The notes under the pieces are model-generated. The model saw only the letters and a list, made by a program, of their open reading frames with translations. It ran no database searches and was not told the DNA's origin. A program made the translations under genes and the position numbers. Shown here one piece after another: positions 8,932 through 19,403 of a DNA stretch of 28,704 nucleotides (the first letter of the stretch is position 1; each line of letters begins with the position of its first letter). The DNA comes from Mesomycoplasma ovipneumoniae (lineage in GTDB: Bacteria; Bacillota_I; Bacilli_A; Mycoplasmatales; Metamycoplasmataceae), in the NCBI GenBank assembly GCA_009756935.1, contig VZDP01000010.1, positions 1-28,704 of the forward strand. Reading direction: 5' to 3'.

Positions 8932-9097
8932 ATAAAAAATGCACCTTTTCAACATTTAACATTTTTTCTCTTGGTATAAATTCCTTCTTTTCGAATTTTC
9001 CCTTTATCATTCTTGCTCTCCTTACATGATAACTGGGAAAATATATTTTTATGTATGATTGGCAATTGTCGGTTAGATTTTCTTTAATATCAAACTC
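8882..9097 (-). pseudogene. Cassette gene A, copy 2 (C-terminal remnant)
   Basis: About 72 codons matching the A3 C-terminus: EFDIK, SYIKIYFPSYHVRRARM, FIPREKMLNVEKVHFLYG. At 9097 homology ends and the 3' flank of unit 3 begins, so the first 420 or so codons were lost in a deletion. It ends QGKKTIN, 12 codons' reach past the A3 stop because CAA stands where A3 has TAA, and it overlaps the start of B2. Confidence 0.75.
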
Positions 9098-9234
9098 GGA
9101 ACATTTTTGCAAGTAAACATAAATTCAACTGACAAAATTGCTATTTTTAAATAGATAAAAATGAAAAACAAGTTAAAAATTTTAAAAATAAACTTAAATC
9201 TTTTGTCTTTAAATTCATTAATTAACAAAAAGAT
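9098..9234 (-). repeat. Cassette 3' flanking repeat, copy after B3
   Basis: Non-coding sequence between the B3 stop and the A2 remnant, nearly the same as 7027-7158. It marks the unit boundary used by the duplication and deletion events in this array. Confidence 0.7.
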
Positions 9235-11004
9235 CTACGATTCTCCTTCTATCTCAAGAAATTTTTTGCTTTTATAACCGCGAAAATCTACTCTTGCAAT
9301 TTCATCATAATATTCAGTTCTATCATCATTATCTCAAGAAAAGGGACCGTGTTTTTCTAAAATTAATTCTTTTTCTTGTTGGCTATATAAATTAGTATTT
9401 TCTAGAAAGCGTCTAAAAAACCCAAATTCATGGTCTATTTCTTTTAGATATTTATTCAACGCATCCCGATATAAAATTAATTCTTCCATAGATGATTCAA
9501 TCACATTTTTATCTAAATCGATTTGCCTTGGTGATCTAGAAACAAAGAACGCCGGATCCTTGCCATCACGCAAAAAAATATCTTGTTCAAGTTTGACCAA
9601 TTTTTGTTTGAAATAATATTTTAAAATTTCGTATTTACCTTGATAAATGTCATCATATAAATTTGAATGTCCAAATCAGTAATAAATTTTTTGACCATCA
9701 ACATACAATAAAATGAAATTTTTTATTGCAATTGGCAAAATTCGTGATTCGCCCACTCCATAGGCGGAGTAGTAAAATGGTTTAAATCAAAAAACTGGCT
9801 TTTTTGAGTCAAATTGGGAAATTATTTCATCAAAAAGACCATATTCTTGCCCGCCAAAGTAAAAAATTTCGAAATTTTCAAGTTTTAATTTTGCCCAACT
9901 TGGTAGAATGAAATAATCAGGTTCATTAAGGGAAAAATATAGATCTTCAAATTCATATTTAGGACCAAATAAAATTTGCAACAAATAGATTAATTCGATT
10001 TTATTTGTCCAATTATTCACATTATCATAATAATTTTTGCCGTCTTCACCAAAAAGTTTGATGCAATACTTTCGATATTCTGGACCAAATTTATCAAATC
10101 AACTAAGAATAAATTTATCACGATTTTCAATATTTAAGTTAAGTTTTTTAATCCCGTATTTTTCAAATTTTTTAAGCAAATTTTCATAAGTTTCAAAAGT
10201 AAATACATTTTGAATTGGTTGAATTTGTGTTTTTTCACTAAAATTATAATTCTCTTTTAATAACAAATTATAGATATTTTCTACATTTTGTCCTAAATAT
10301 GCTTTATTTATATCTACAAACTCTGAATTATATTCATATCTATTTGATAAAAAATCAAAGATTTTTTCGTGGTAATTTGCTAAATTTTTTGGCTTTGCAT
10401 AAGGAACGCTTTCCTGAATTTCCTTAATAATTAAAGCTTCAATTTCTCTCAATCTGCTTTTTGATTTAAATATTTTTCAAAAATAAGCAGGATAAGAAAT
10501 TGAAAATTCGCATTTTTCAATATCATCAAAGTTTTCAAATACAACAACAACTTTTTTAAAAGCTTTACCATCGCGTAAACCATATGCAGAATAAAGATCA
10601 GATTTATAAACAAGATTTTCTTCTTCGTTTATTTCACAATATTCAACGTGGTGACAGTCGCCAATTAAACACTTAATATCGTTATGAAAATGGAAATCTT
10701 TGAGTTTTTTGGAAAAAAACACACTTTTTGGGATATCTTCTAGTTTTAAATTATAAACATAATCTTCTTGTTTATAATTTAAACTAATAATTCTTTCAAT
10801 TGGATTAGGATTGAAGTTATTATAAAGGTAATTGTATAAAAAATTTGGAAATGGATAATTCTTATAATAACAATCAGACGTTGAATCAACATCATCCCTA
10901 GTCATATTACCAATTGAACAACGACTTTTAATATTAATTTCTATATATTTTAGTTTAATTAACTGTTTTTTTGCCTTAGTTACTAAATCTAATTGCTTCT
11001 CCAT
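9235..11004 (-). CDS. Cassette gene B, copy 3 (full length)
   Basis: A 589-aa protein of the same unknown family, starting MEKQLDLVTKAKKQLIKL and ending EIEGES-TAG. All four internal frame segments lie in one frame once TGA is Trp. The conserved core (AKPKNLANYHEKIFDFLS to NRDKFILSWFDKFG, about residues 195-310) is virtually the same in B1-B4, while the region at residues 35-150 varies between copies. No enzyme motif, signal peptide or membrane segment is recognised; a soluble or peripheral partner of the membrane-anchored A protein is an inference from gene order. It begins 29 bases inside the end of A3, in another frame, with AAAAGG about 12 bases upstream of the ATG. Confidence 0.82.
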
Positions 11005-12442
11005 ATAAAAAATGCACCTTTTCAACATTTAACATTTTTTTTCTTGGTATAAATTCCGACTTTATACCCTTTTCCTTATCCCCTATCATTCTTAATCTCC
11101 TTACATGATAACTGGGAAAATATATTTTTATGTATGATTTTTTATTTTTACTTTCATCTAGTTTAATATCAAACTCATTTTTAGGGTCAGTTCAATCAAT
11201 AGCATCACTAGCTAGGCCTTCTCCAACAACAAAGTGATCTTTAGTAAAACCGATATCTTTATTTAAATTATTATTTGGGTCTCTTGGCCATTTATTTCCC
11301 ACTATCAAATTTGCTGTATATTTTGTTTTTATAGCCAAATTTTTCATAACTGATTCATTATATGAATAAAAATCAATAGGTGAATTTAGTTTCTTATCCA
11401 TATTTTCACGGTCTTTTTTATTCATTTTATCTTTTACTGAACTAGGCAGCAAGTTTTTAATAATAATTTTGGTTAATTCTGATTGGGCTAGCAAACTTCC
11501 AACCGCTCAAAGTCAGGCAGCAGGTTCTGGAATTGCTTGTTTACTAATAACAAAATAAGGTTCTAACTCTTCATTGTGAAAATTAAAAAATCAGGCAGGA
11601 TGGATTCCAGTGTATTGTTTTAATTTTTCCTTATCTTTTGCTTTTACAATAGAAAGTTCTAAAGCCGCTGTATTTGCTATTTCTTTAATACTAGGCTCAC
11701 CTTTTGCTTTTGGCAATTTATCTAAGTCAACCACAATTGAGCTTTCAGTTCTTCGAGTAATAGGATTATTATCAACTGGTACAGGAACAGGGCTATAATC
11801 AGCTGACGAATAGTAACTTTCACGGTTCCCAAATCATCTGCCTACATCATTAACAACCTTTGGAAAAGTTTCCACAGCTACCGCAGCAGCTGTCGAAACT
11901 GCTACTGCGGCAATGGCAGCTGCGACAGCATTTGAAATAAATGGAATAAAAGGTAAAAGGAAAAAGAAGGTTTTTTCAACCCGAATTTGATTTTGAAGCT
12001 CTCTAAAGTCAAAAACATGACCTTCTAATTTTAGTTTTGGTACACCTTCTTCAAAATAGAGTTCAGCTTTTTTGTTAACAAATTCAAGTGAAGCACTATT
12101 TAAAATTACCTCACCTTCTTGATTAATTTGAATTTCAATATCATCTAAATTAGGAGAGTCTGAATTAGTACTTGTTTTGTTTAGATGTGTTTTGGCATTT
12201 TTAATATTTGCATTAATAACAAGCGAATTTTGTTGGTTTTTGGTTGAAACAATTTGGACTAAATCATCAAAATTTACCGGTTTTTTTGAATTTGATAAAT
12301 CTATATCACGAGTTTCAAGTTTAAAATCTGAATAGCTTTTTGTATTTTGAAAATGTCAAAGCGGCCCAAAAACACTTAGACTTAATGATGAAAAAGCAAT
12401 AATATTAGTTATAAACTTAAAAAGTTTTAGTTTTTTCTTCAT
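10976..12442 (-). CDS. Cassette gene A, copy 3 (full length, membrane-anchored or exported)
   Basis: A 488-aa protein of unknown family, the only complete A gene in the window. It has a basic start MKKKLKFFKF, a hydrophobic segment at about 8-29 without a lipobox cysteine (uncleaved anchor or signal), a polar region to about 150, then a second hydrophobic alanine-rich segment at about 155-190. The C-terminal half holds motifs shared with A4 and, in its last part, A2: GIHPAWFFNFH, IPEPAAWLWAV, NSPIDFYSYN, NLIVGN, IYFPSYHVRR. The start follows AAGGAG and an extended -10. The gene ends 29 bases into B3. Placement at the cell surface is inferred from the hydrophobic segments only. Confidence 0.8.
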
Positions 12443-12487
12443 TTTTTCTCCTTATTTATGTACTATATTCAAATTCCTAGTGTTTAA

Positions 12488-12496
12488 ATTATAGCA
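12488..12496 (-). promoter_or_regulatory. Extended -10 promoter of cassette unit 3
   Basis: TGC-TATAAT on the minus strand, 46 bases before the A3 ATG, with an AAGGAG ribosome site just before the start. This should drive A3 and B3 as one transcript. No clear -35. Confidence 0.65.
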
Positions 12497-12669
12497 TACA
12501 TTAAAACTTTTTAGGGAGAATATCGTTAAAAATTCAGGTCTTAAAAAAATAAATTGATAAAAATTCAAGCAACTTTTGCAAATAAACAAAATTTTTCTAA
12601 CAAAATATTTATTTTGAATAAGAAAAAATAAAAAAAGTTAAAAATTTTAAAAAAAAGAATTTAAAATTT

Positions 12670-14475
12670 TTAGCTTCGAAGTTTTTCGCCATCGAAAAGA
12701 TCAGCAAACATTTTCTCATCATCACGAGCTTTCTCGCTATATTCACCGCGAAAATCTGTTTTTTTAATCTCTTCAAAATAGTTATTTTTGTCTCTACTAT
12801 TTAAAGAAAAATCAAAATGCTCTTCTAAAATCAATTTCTTTTCTTGCTGGTTATATAAACTCGAATTTTCTACAAAATCGTCAAAATACTTAAATTCATG
12901 AGTTGTTTCTTCTTGATATTTTTTAATTGCATCACGATATAAAATTAGTTCTTCCATAGAAGATTCAATTACATTTTTATTTAAATAATTTGATTTTGAT
13001 GGAGAAGTAAAAACAAACTGCGGATCTTGGTTATTTCGCAGAAAAATATCTTGTTCAAGTTTTACTAATTTTTGTTTAAAATAATATTTTAAAATTTCGT
13101 ATTTACCTTGATAAATATCATCATATAAATTTGAATGGGCAAGTCAGTAATAAATTTTTTGCCCGTCAACATACAATAAAATAAAATTTTTTAAGGAAAT
13201 TGGCGAAATTCACCCAGTGTTGGTGCTATAAGCTGAACGATAATACGGTTTAAATCAAAAAACTGGTTTTTTTGAGTCAAATTGGGAAATTATTTCATCA
13301 AAAAGTCCGTATTCTTGCCCACCAAAGTAAAAAATTTGGAAATTTTCTAGTTTAAGTTTAGCTCAACTTGGTAAAATAAAATAATCTGGTTCATCAAGAT
13401 AGACATTCTCAGTGTTAAAATGATATCTAGGGCCAAATAAAATTTGCAACAAGTAAATAAATTCAATTTTATTTGTTCATTTATTTAAATTATCATAGTA
13501 AAATTGGCCTTTTTTACCAAAAAGGTTGATGCAAAATTTTCGATATTCCGGACCGAATTTATCAAATCAACTAAGAATAAATTTATCCCGGTTTTCGATG
13601 TTTAAATCAAGCTTTTTAATCCCGTATTTTTCAAATTTTTTAAGCAAATTTTCATAAGTCTCAAAAGTAAATACATTTTGAATTGGTTGAATTTGGGTTT
13701 TTTCGCCAAAATTATATCCCTGTTTTAACAACAAATTGTAGATATTTTCTACATTTTGTCCTAAATATGGTTTGTTTATATCTACATATTCTGAGTTATA
13801 TTCATATCTTTTTGATAAAAAATCAAAGATTTTTTCGTGATAATTTGCTAAATTTTTTGGCTTTGCATAAGGAACACTTTCTTTGATTTCCTTAATTATC
13901 AGATTTTCAATTTTTTTTAGTTCATCTTTTGATTTGAACATTTTTTGAAAAACTGCAGGAAAGGAAATTGAAAATTCACATTTTTCTTTGTCATCAAAAT
14001 TTTCAAAAGCAACGATTACTGTTCTAAAATCTTTAGTCTCATAGGGAGTGTCCGAAAAATAGGGTTCTCATTTATACTCATCACTTAGATTTTCTTTGTT
14101 TCGACAATAATCCTCATCAGTTCATCTACGCGACAAACACCTAATTTCATCATAAAAATCAAAGTCATTCAGTTTTTTCAAAAAAAAGACTGTTTTTGGG
14201 ATATCTTCTAGTCTTAAATTATAAACATAATCATCACGTTTGTAATCTATGCCAATAATAGTTTCAATCGGATTATCTACAACCGCGCAAGAATCCATAA
14301 CATAAACTCATAAAAAGTCTGGAATTGTTCGATATTTTTCATCACGATCACAGCGAACATCTCTATCGGAAAATATGCTTATAACTGAATAACGAGTTTT
14401 AATATCAATTTCTAAATATTTTAGTTCTTTTAATTGTTTTTTTGATTTAGACTTCAAATCTAATTGGTGTTCCAT
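12670..14475 (-). CDS. Cassette gene B, copy 4 (full length, longest)
   Basis: A 601-aa B-family protein of unknown function, starting MEHQLDLKSKSKKQLKEL and ending FDGEKLRS-TAA. The N-terminal 150 residues are close to truncated B1 (KELKYLEIDIKTR, DYKRDDYVYNLRLEDIPKTV, CLSRRW) and unlike B2/B3. The central core is the same in all copies, and the last 110 residues diverge (KNNYFEEIKKTDFRGEY), including a C-terminal extension missing from B2 and B3. It begins within the frameshifted tail of A4. A diverged form of the cassette 3' flank follows it (about 12555-12669); nothing else is seen between it and the A3 promoter. Confidence 0.82.
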
Positions 14476-14547
14476 ATAAAAAATGTACCTTTTCTACATT
14501 TAACATTTTATCCCTGTCTACATGTTCATTTTTAAGCCTTACTCTTC

Positions 14548-15858
14548 TTACATGATAACTTGGAAAAAAACTTTTGTGTATGATTTTGGATTAGATTGTT
14601 TATCAGGAATCTCAAAAGCGTTTTTAGGGTCGGTTCAATCAATAGAATCATGAGCAAGTCCGCTTCCGGTAACAAAAGGACCTTTAGTAAAACTAGGATC
14701 CTTATTTAAATTATTATTTGGTTCTCCTAGCCATCAGTTTCCTACAATCAAATTTGCTGTATCTCTTGTTTTTTGAGCCAGATTTTTCATAACTCATCGA
14801 TTATATGAATAAAAATCAATAGGGGAATTTAATTTTTCCTCCATATTTTTACGGTCATTTTTATTTTTATTGATTTTAGCTTTTACTGAACTAGGCAGCA
14901 AATTATCAATAACAATTTGAGTTAATTTTGATTGCATTGTCAAATTTGAAACGGCTCAAAATCAGGCTGCAGTTTCTGGAATTGCTTGTTCACTAATAAC
15001 AAAATAAGATTTTAAGCCTTTAGTGTGAAAATTAAAAAATCAAGCAGGATGGATTCCAGTGTAATTTCTTAATTTTTTCTTATCTTTTACAACAGAAAGT
15101 CTTAAAGTCTTTATACCTGCTATTGCTTTAATTCTAGACTTACTTTTTCCTTTTGTCAATTTATCTAAATCAACTTCAATTGAGTCAGTACCTCTTGAAG
15201 TAATAGGACTATCATCATCTTTGTGGACAGGATGGGCAGACCGATTATTATTCCATCATCTTCCAACATCACTAACAATATTCGGAAAAATGACCGCAGC
15301 AATACCAACAATAGCAGCTCCAATAGCATATCAAAATAATCCACTAAAAGCAGCAGGAGCAGCAACAACTGCTGCTGGCGCCGCAGTTTTTTCAACCCGA
15401 GTTTTATTTTGAAGCTCTCTAAAGTCAAAAACATGCCCTTCTAATTTTAGTTTTGGCACACCTTCTTCAAAATAGAGTTCAGCTTTTTTGTTAACTAATT
15501 CAAGTGAAGAACTATTTAAAATTACCTCACCTTCTTGATTAATTTGAATTTCGATATCATCTAGATTAGGAGAGTCTGAATTAGTGCTTGTTTTGTTTAG
15601 ATGTGTTTTGGCTTTTTTAATATTTGCATTGATGACAAGCGAATTCTGTTGGTTTTTGGTTGAAACAATTTGCACTAAATCATCAAAATTTACTGGTTTT
15701 TTTGAATTTGATAAATCTATATCACGAGTTTCAAGTTTAAAATCTGAATAGCTTTTTGTATTTTGAAAATGTCAAAGCGGCCCAAAAACACTTAGACTTA
15801 ATGATGAAAAAGCAACAATATTAGTGATAAACTTAAAAAGTTTTAGTTTTTTCTTCAT
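14548..15858 (-). CDS. Cassette gene A, copy 4 (frameshifted near the C-terminus)
   Basis: A 436-aa frame. The first 150 residues are almost the same as A1 and A3, followed by an Ala/Pro-rich segment leading into a hydrophobic stretch (about 161-195), then GIHPAWFFNFH, IPETAAWFWAV, NSPIDFYSYN and a DNLLPSSVKAKI block. At 14564-14570 a run of seven T (sense strand) is followed by CCAAGT; eight T would restore FFPSYHVRR. As written, the frame turns into FFQVIM and stops. The restored frame would run on to 14447 (HVRRVRL...MLNVEKVHFLYG) and overlap the B4 start as in unit 3. This may be decay, a slippage switch or a base-call error. Its start has AAGGAG and an extended -10. Confidence 0.75.
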
Positions 15859-15893
15859 TTTTTCTCCTTACTATTAAAATTCTTTAATATAAA

Positions 15894-15902
15894 ATTATAA
15901 CA
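15894..15902 (-). promoter_or_regulatory. Extended -10 promoter of cassette unit 4
   Basis: TGT-TATAAT on the minus strand, 36 bases before the A4 ATG, followed by AAGGAG. It heads the most upstream unit of the array. Confidence 0.65.
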
Positions 15903-16105
15903 TGTATTTGAGAATTTTAGTGAAAATTTCATTTAAAAAGAATAAATTAATACAAATTAGCACGCTAATTTTAGGCTCCTCCAAGAAGGCGTGTCAAAAT
16001 GAAACAATACAGATTACAGTTGAAGACAAATTTAAATACATTAAAATTGCCGAATCTAAAGGTTAAAAAACGCAATTTTGCATTTTGCAGAAGAATTTAG
16101 ACAAA

Positions 16106-16154
16106 TTTATAAAAAAGAAAAATGCAAAATTGATACAAAGAGTCAATTTTGCAT
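16106..16154 (-). terminator. Likely terminator of the glucan operon
   Basis: On the minus strand ATGCAAAATTGA pairs perfectly with TCAATTTTGCAT across a nine-base loop, then runs into TTTTCTTTTTT. It lies about 220 bases after the beta-phosphoglucomutase stop. The intergenic stretch 15903-16377 has no gene that I can support; a plus-strand peptide (ITVEDKFKYIKIAESKG, about 16010-16064) may be a fragment of something lost. Confidence 0.65.
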
Positions 16155-16208
16155 ATATATGATAATAATTTAATAAGAAATTGGAAAAAAGTTTGATAAA
16201 TCTATGAA

Positions 16209-16280
16209 AATAAATCCCACTAAGCCAAAAAAGAAATAGAAAATTAAGGGTCTTTCTGAAAAATCATAGTGGGATTTATT
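16209..16280. repeat. 14-bp perfect inverted repeat around a 44-base spacer
   Basis: AATAAATCCCACTA (16209-16222) is perfectly complemented by 16267-16280. The left arm plus AG resembles AATAAATCTCACTAAG just after the -10 of the 400-bp repeat, and AATTAAGGG follows in both. It might be a degraded piece of that module or the end of an old element; the evidence is thin. Confidence 0.4.
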
Positions 16281-16377
16281 AATAAAAATGAAAAATGTTG
16301 TTAGAAATACGGAATGCTGGTTAATTATTTGTGTCTGAATTTTTTTAACAATTTGTTATTTAAAAAGATTTTTTTGG

Positions 16378-17040
16378 CTAGCTATTTAAAACTGTTAAAA
16401 TATGGTCAATTTTAAGCTGATCTGTTGATGAAAATCAAAAATCAGCTTGATTAAATTCACTGAATTGATCCAAAGAAACAACAACTGATCTCATTTTTGC
16501 GCTTTTTATTGATAAAAACCCTGAGAGAGAATCCTCAAAGCCAATGCAATTTTCGGGATTTAGAGACAATCCTTCTGAAGCCAATAGAAAAATATCAGGT
16601 GCTGGCTTAGGTTTTTTGATTTTTTTAGGATCAGCAATATAGTCAAAAAAAGCAATAATTCCAAGTTTTTCTAAAATTAAAGGGGCATTAAGACTACTTG
16701 AGGCAAGTGCAATTTTCAATTTTTTACTTTTTGTGCTTGTTAGTAAATCTAATATTCCTGGCAAGAGATGGTCTTTATTTAGATTTTCAAGTAATTTTAA
16801 GTAAATTTCATTTTTTTTAAAACAGACAGTATCAATTTTTTGTTCATCTCAGGTCAGTTTTTTTAGTTTTAAAATTGCTTTTAGTGTTTCTTTTCTTGAA
16901 AGCCCTTTTAATTGGGCATTTTCAGACTCACTAAAGTCAATATTTTCTGCTAAAAGTGATTGTTTTCAGGCTAAAAAGTGTAGTTGGGCAGTATCTGTTA
17001 TTATTCCATCCAGATCGAATATCAGTCCTTTAATTTTCAT
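16378..17040 (-). CDS. pgmB: Beta-phosphoglucomutase (HAD superfamily)
   Basis: A 220-aa enzyme converting beta-glucose-1-phosphate to glucose-6-phosphate. HAD motif 1, IFDLDGIITDT, supplies nucleophile Asp9 and acid/base Asp11. Motif 2 is ALASSS, the lysine motif is KKPKPAPDIF, and motif 3 is GFEDSLSG. A helical cap (about 15-90) lies between motif 1 and the core, as in the family. Length is normal. The ATG lies inside the end of the phosphorylase gene (11-base overlap), so the two are translationally coupled. The phosphorylase makes exactly this enzyme's substrate, which supports the call over other HAD phosphatases. Confidence 0.9.
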
Positions 17041-19402
17041 GGTTTATTGCAAAAAAATGCACGCTTTCTATAAGTTCTTCTTGATTATTTATTCAAATTT
17101 TTACAGGTTTTTTATTAAAATTTTCAACCCTAAAAGTCGAGTGATCAATTCTTACTTGTAAATTTGCACCTTGAAAACTAAAGTTATAAATTAATGAATT
17201 TCACTCTTTTGGTAAATTAGGTTTTAAATGAATTTTATGATCAAAATAAGTTAGACCACCAAAGCCAAAAACAACCATTTGTCAAATTGCAGCAAGCGAT
17301 CCGGCATGAATTCCAGCATCGGAACTTTTCATGTTTTGGCCTAAGTCAATGTTAATTCCGTACTGAAAAAGTTGATAAGCTTTATCAATTTTGTTAAGTC
17401 TTATTGCTTCAATTGCATAAGTTGCCGCCGAAAGTGAGGAGTCATGTGTTGTAATTTGTTCGTAAAAATCAAAGTTTTTTGCTCTAATTTCTTTAGAATA
17501 AAGCTCAGGAAAAAGGTATAAAAGTAAGACAACATCAGCTTGTTTAACTAGTTGAGATGCAAGAATTTTTTGCCCTTTTACAAGTGAAAAAAGTTTTTTT
17601 CCTGCATCACCAAGCATTTTAAATTCGCTAATATCGTTTCGTTCTAGCTCTAAAAAGCTGTCATTTTCGGCGATAATTAGCTCAGAATTTGGTTTTTGTT
17701 GGACTAAATTCTGTCCAACAATTTTGATTTTTTCAAAATCAATTTTATAAGGAATTTTTGCTAGAATTTCAGTAAATACTGGAGTATTTTTTATTTTTTC
17801 AAAATAAAAAAGCGCTAGATCAAGGTTATATTTTGCCATTGCGTTAATATAGGCCGAATTGTTAATATTACCTTTGTACTCATTTGGACCCATTACATCA
17901 TTAATTTCAAATTTTCCGTCAGTAGTTTTTTCAGCCCGGTTAGTGTAAAATCAAGCAGTATCAAAAATTATTTCATAGCCGTATTTTTCCATGAAATCTT
18001 GATCCAAAGTAACAACAAAATATTGTTGAATTGCATATGCAATATCAGCTGAAACGTGAATTTCTTGACGGGCAGAAGCGATTGGGACTTGTTTTCCAGA
18101 AATTATATCAACCTGACCTCAAATTGGACAGACTTCACCATCTTTTGGAAGGGCCATCTCTCAGGGGAATTGGGCTCCTTCAAGGTTAGATTCTTGCGGT
18201 CTGACTTTAACAGAAGCGGCTTTTTTTCGGGCGGCATCTAAGCCTTTATAACGATAAATTAATAAATTTCTGACAACACTAGGTTCAACAAAAAGATAAT
18301 TAGGATTAATAAAAAATTCTGAATCTCAATAGGTATGGCCTTGATATCCTTCGCCAGTTAGGCCTTTTGCTCCTGCGTTAATTTCGGTCGAATTTTTGCG
18401 AAAAAGTCCATTTAGATGATAAAGGCCAAAATCAACTCCTAGCTGGTCAAATTGGGAATTTGAGTCAATTTTGACAAGAAATTTTTGTCACAAATTTTTG
18501 TCTAAGGCCCGAGTTGATTCTAAAAAAGACTCATGAAAATCGGCATCTAGTAAAGTTTTTAGTGTTAAATTTGCTTGTTTTTCAAGCTCAAAATCCTCAA
18601 TTAAATTTTCGGAGTCATCGATGGAAGTATGAACTGACATTAATTTTATCAGACTTATTTTTGTTCCTTTTTTGAATTTTCCTTTGATTCGAAACAGTAT
18701 TAGTCGTCTTGAGGCATCAACTTGAAAATTGTCATCTCCAGGTTTTATTCTTTGGCCGTTGACTTCAAAATGGCAAACTAAATTGTGAATAACTAACAAA
18801 TTTGAGCTAGTTGAACGTTGTTTTAACTGCAGAGCATTTTCAAAAGGGCGAAATTTTTCACCTTCGGCAAAATGTTGAGTTCCTGTGTTTGTATTTTGGG
18901 CGTTAATTTGTGGGCGAAATTCAATTTGAACATATTCGTTTTCAGGGCTAACTTCAAGAATTTCAACATCAATTTTTTGGGCATAAAAATTGAGGTTCTG
19001 ATGTGAAACAAAACGAAAAGTGTCGATTTTTATAGCATTTTTTTGGCGGCTGAGTTTAACTGAGCGCGATAGTGATCCATTTTTTATGTCAAAAACTTTT
19101 TGATATTGGTCATCAGAATCAAGAATTAAGGGCTGTTCATTTATAAACATTGGGGTTGTAATTAAGTCAGCCAAATTACAAATTTCCGGAACTTCATGTT
19201 GTACATCTTTGTTAAAAACACCACTTACAAAAAATCCTGGTTTATTATAATAATCAGGTTCTTCGTCACTACTTCTGAGACCTAAATATCCATTTGTTAA
19301 GGCAAAAATTGATTCAGTTTTTCCTGTAAATCTTCGGTCAAAGCCATTTTGAATAACTAGTTTTTTTAAATTATCATAGGTTAAAAATTGGTTAGTTTTC
19401 AT
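17030..19402 (-). CDS. GH65 disaccharide phosphorylase, probably maltose phosphorylase
   Basis: A 790-aa cytoplasmic enzyme cleaving an alpha-glucoside with phosphate to glucose and beta-glucose-1-phosphate. GH65 landmarks in order: NGYLGLRSS near residue 35, LTGEGYQGHTYWDSEFF near 350, GAQFPWEMA near 400, and the catalytic-acid motif DVMGPNEYKGNINNSAY near 500 with its Glu. A C-terminal beta-sandwich ends the protein. Several tryptophans are TGA. Maltose is the favoured substrate because of the two upstream alpha-glucan hydrolases; trehalose or kojibiose phosphorylases share the fold and cannot be excluded. The start lies just after the GH13 stop, with AAGGA upstream. Confidence 0.88.
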
Positions 19403-19403
19403 T

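Noticed and set aside
15165..15434. Leucine-rich minus-strand frame and alanine-rich plus-strand frame within A4
   Set aside because: Both are out-of-frame readings of the A4 alanine/proline-rich segment. The A4 frame is supported by identity to A1 and A3.
4333..15858. A/B array as a MIB-MIP protease set or a type I restriction system
   Set aside because: No MIP-like serine protease motif, no HsdS recognition-domain pattern and no nucleotide-binding or methylase motif could be seen in A or B.
18823..19011. Second minus-strand frame within the GH65 gene
   Set aside because: It is a shifted reading of a conserved GH65 segment with no start context of its own.
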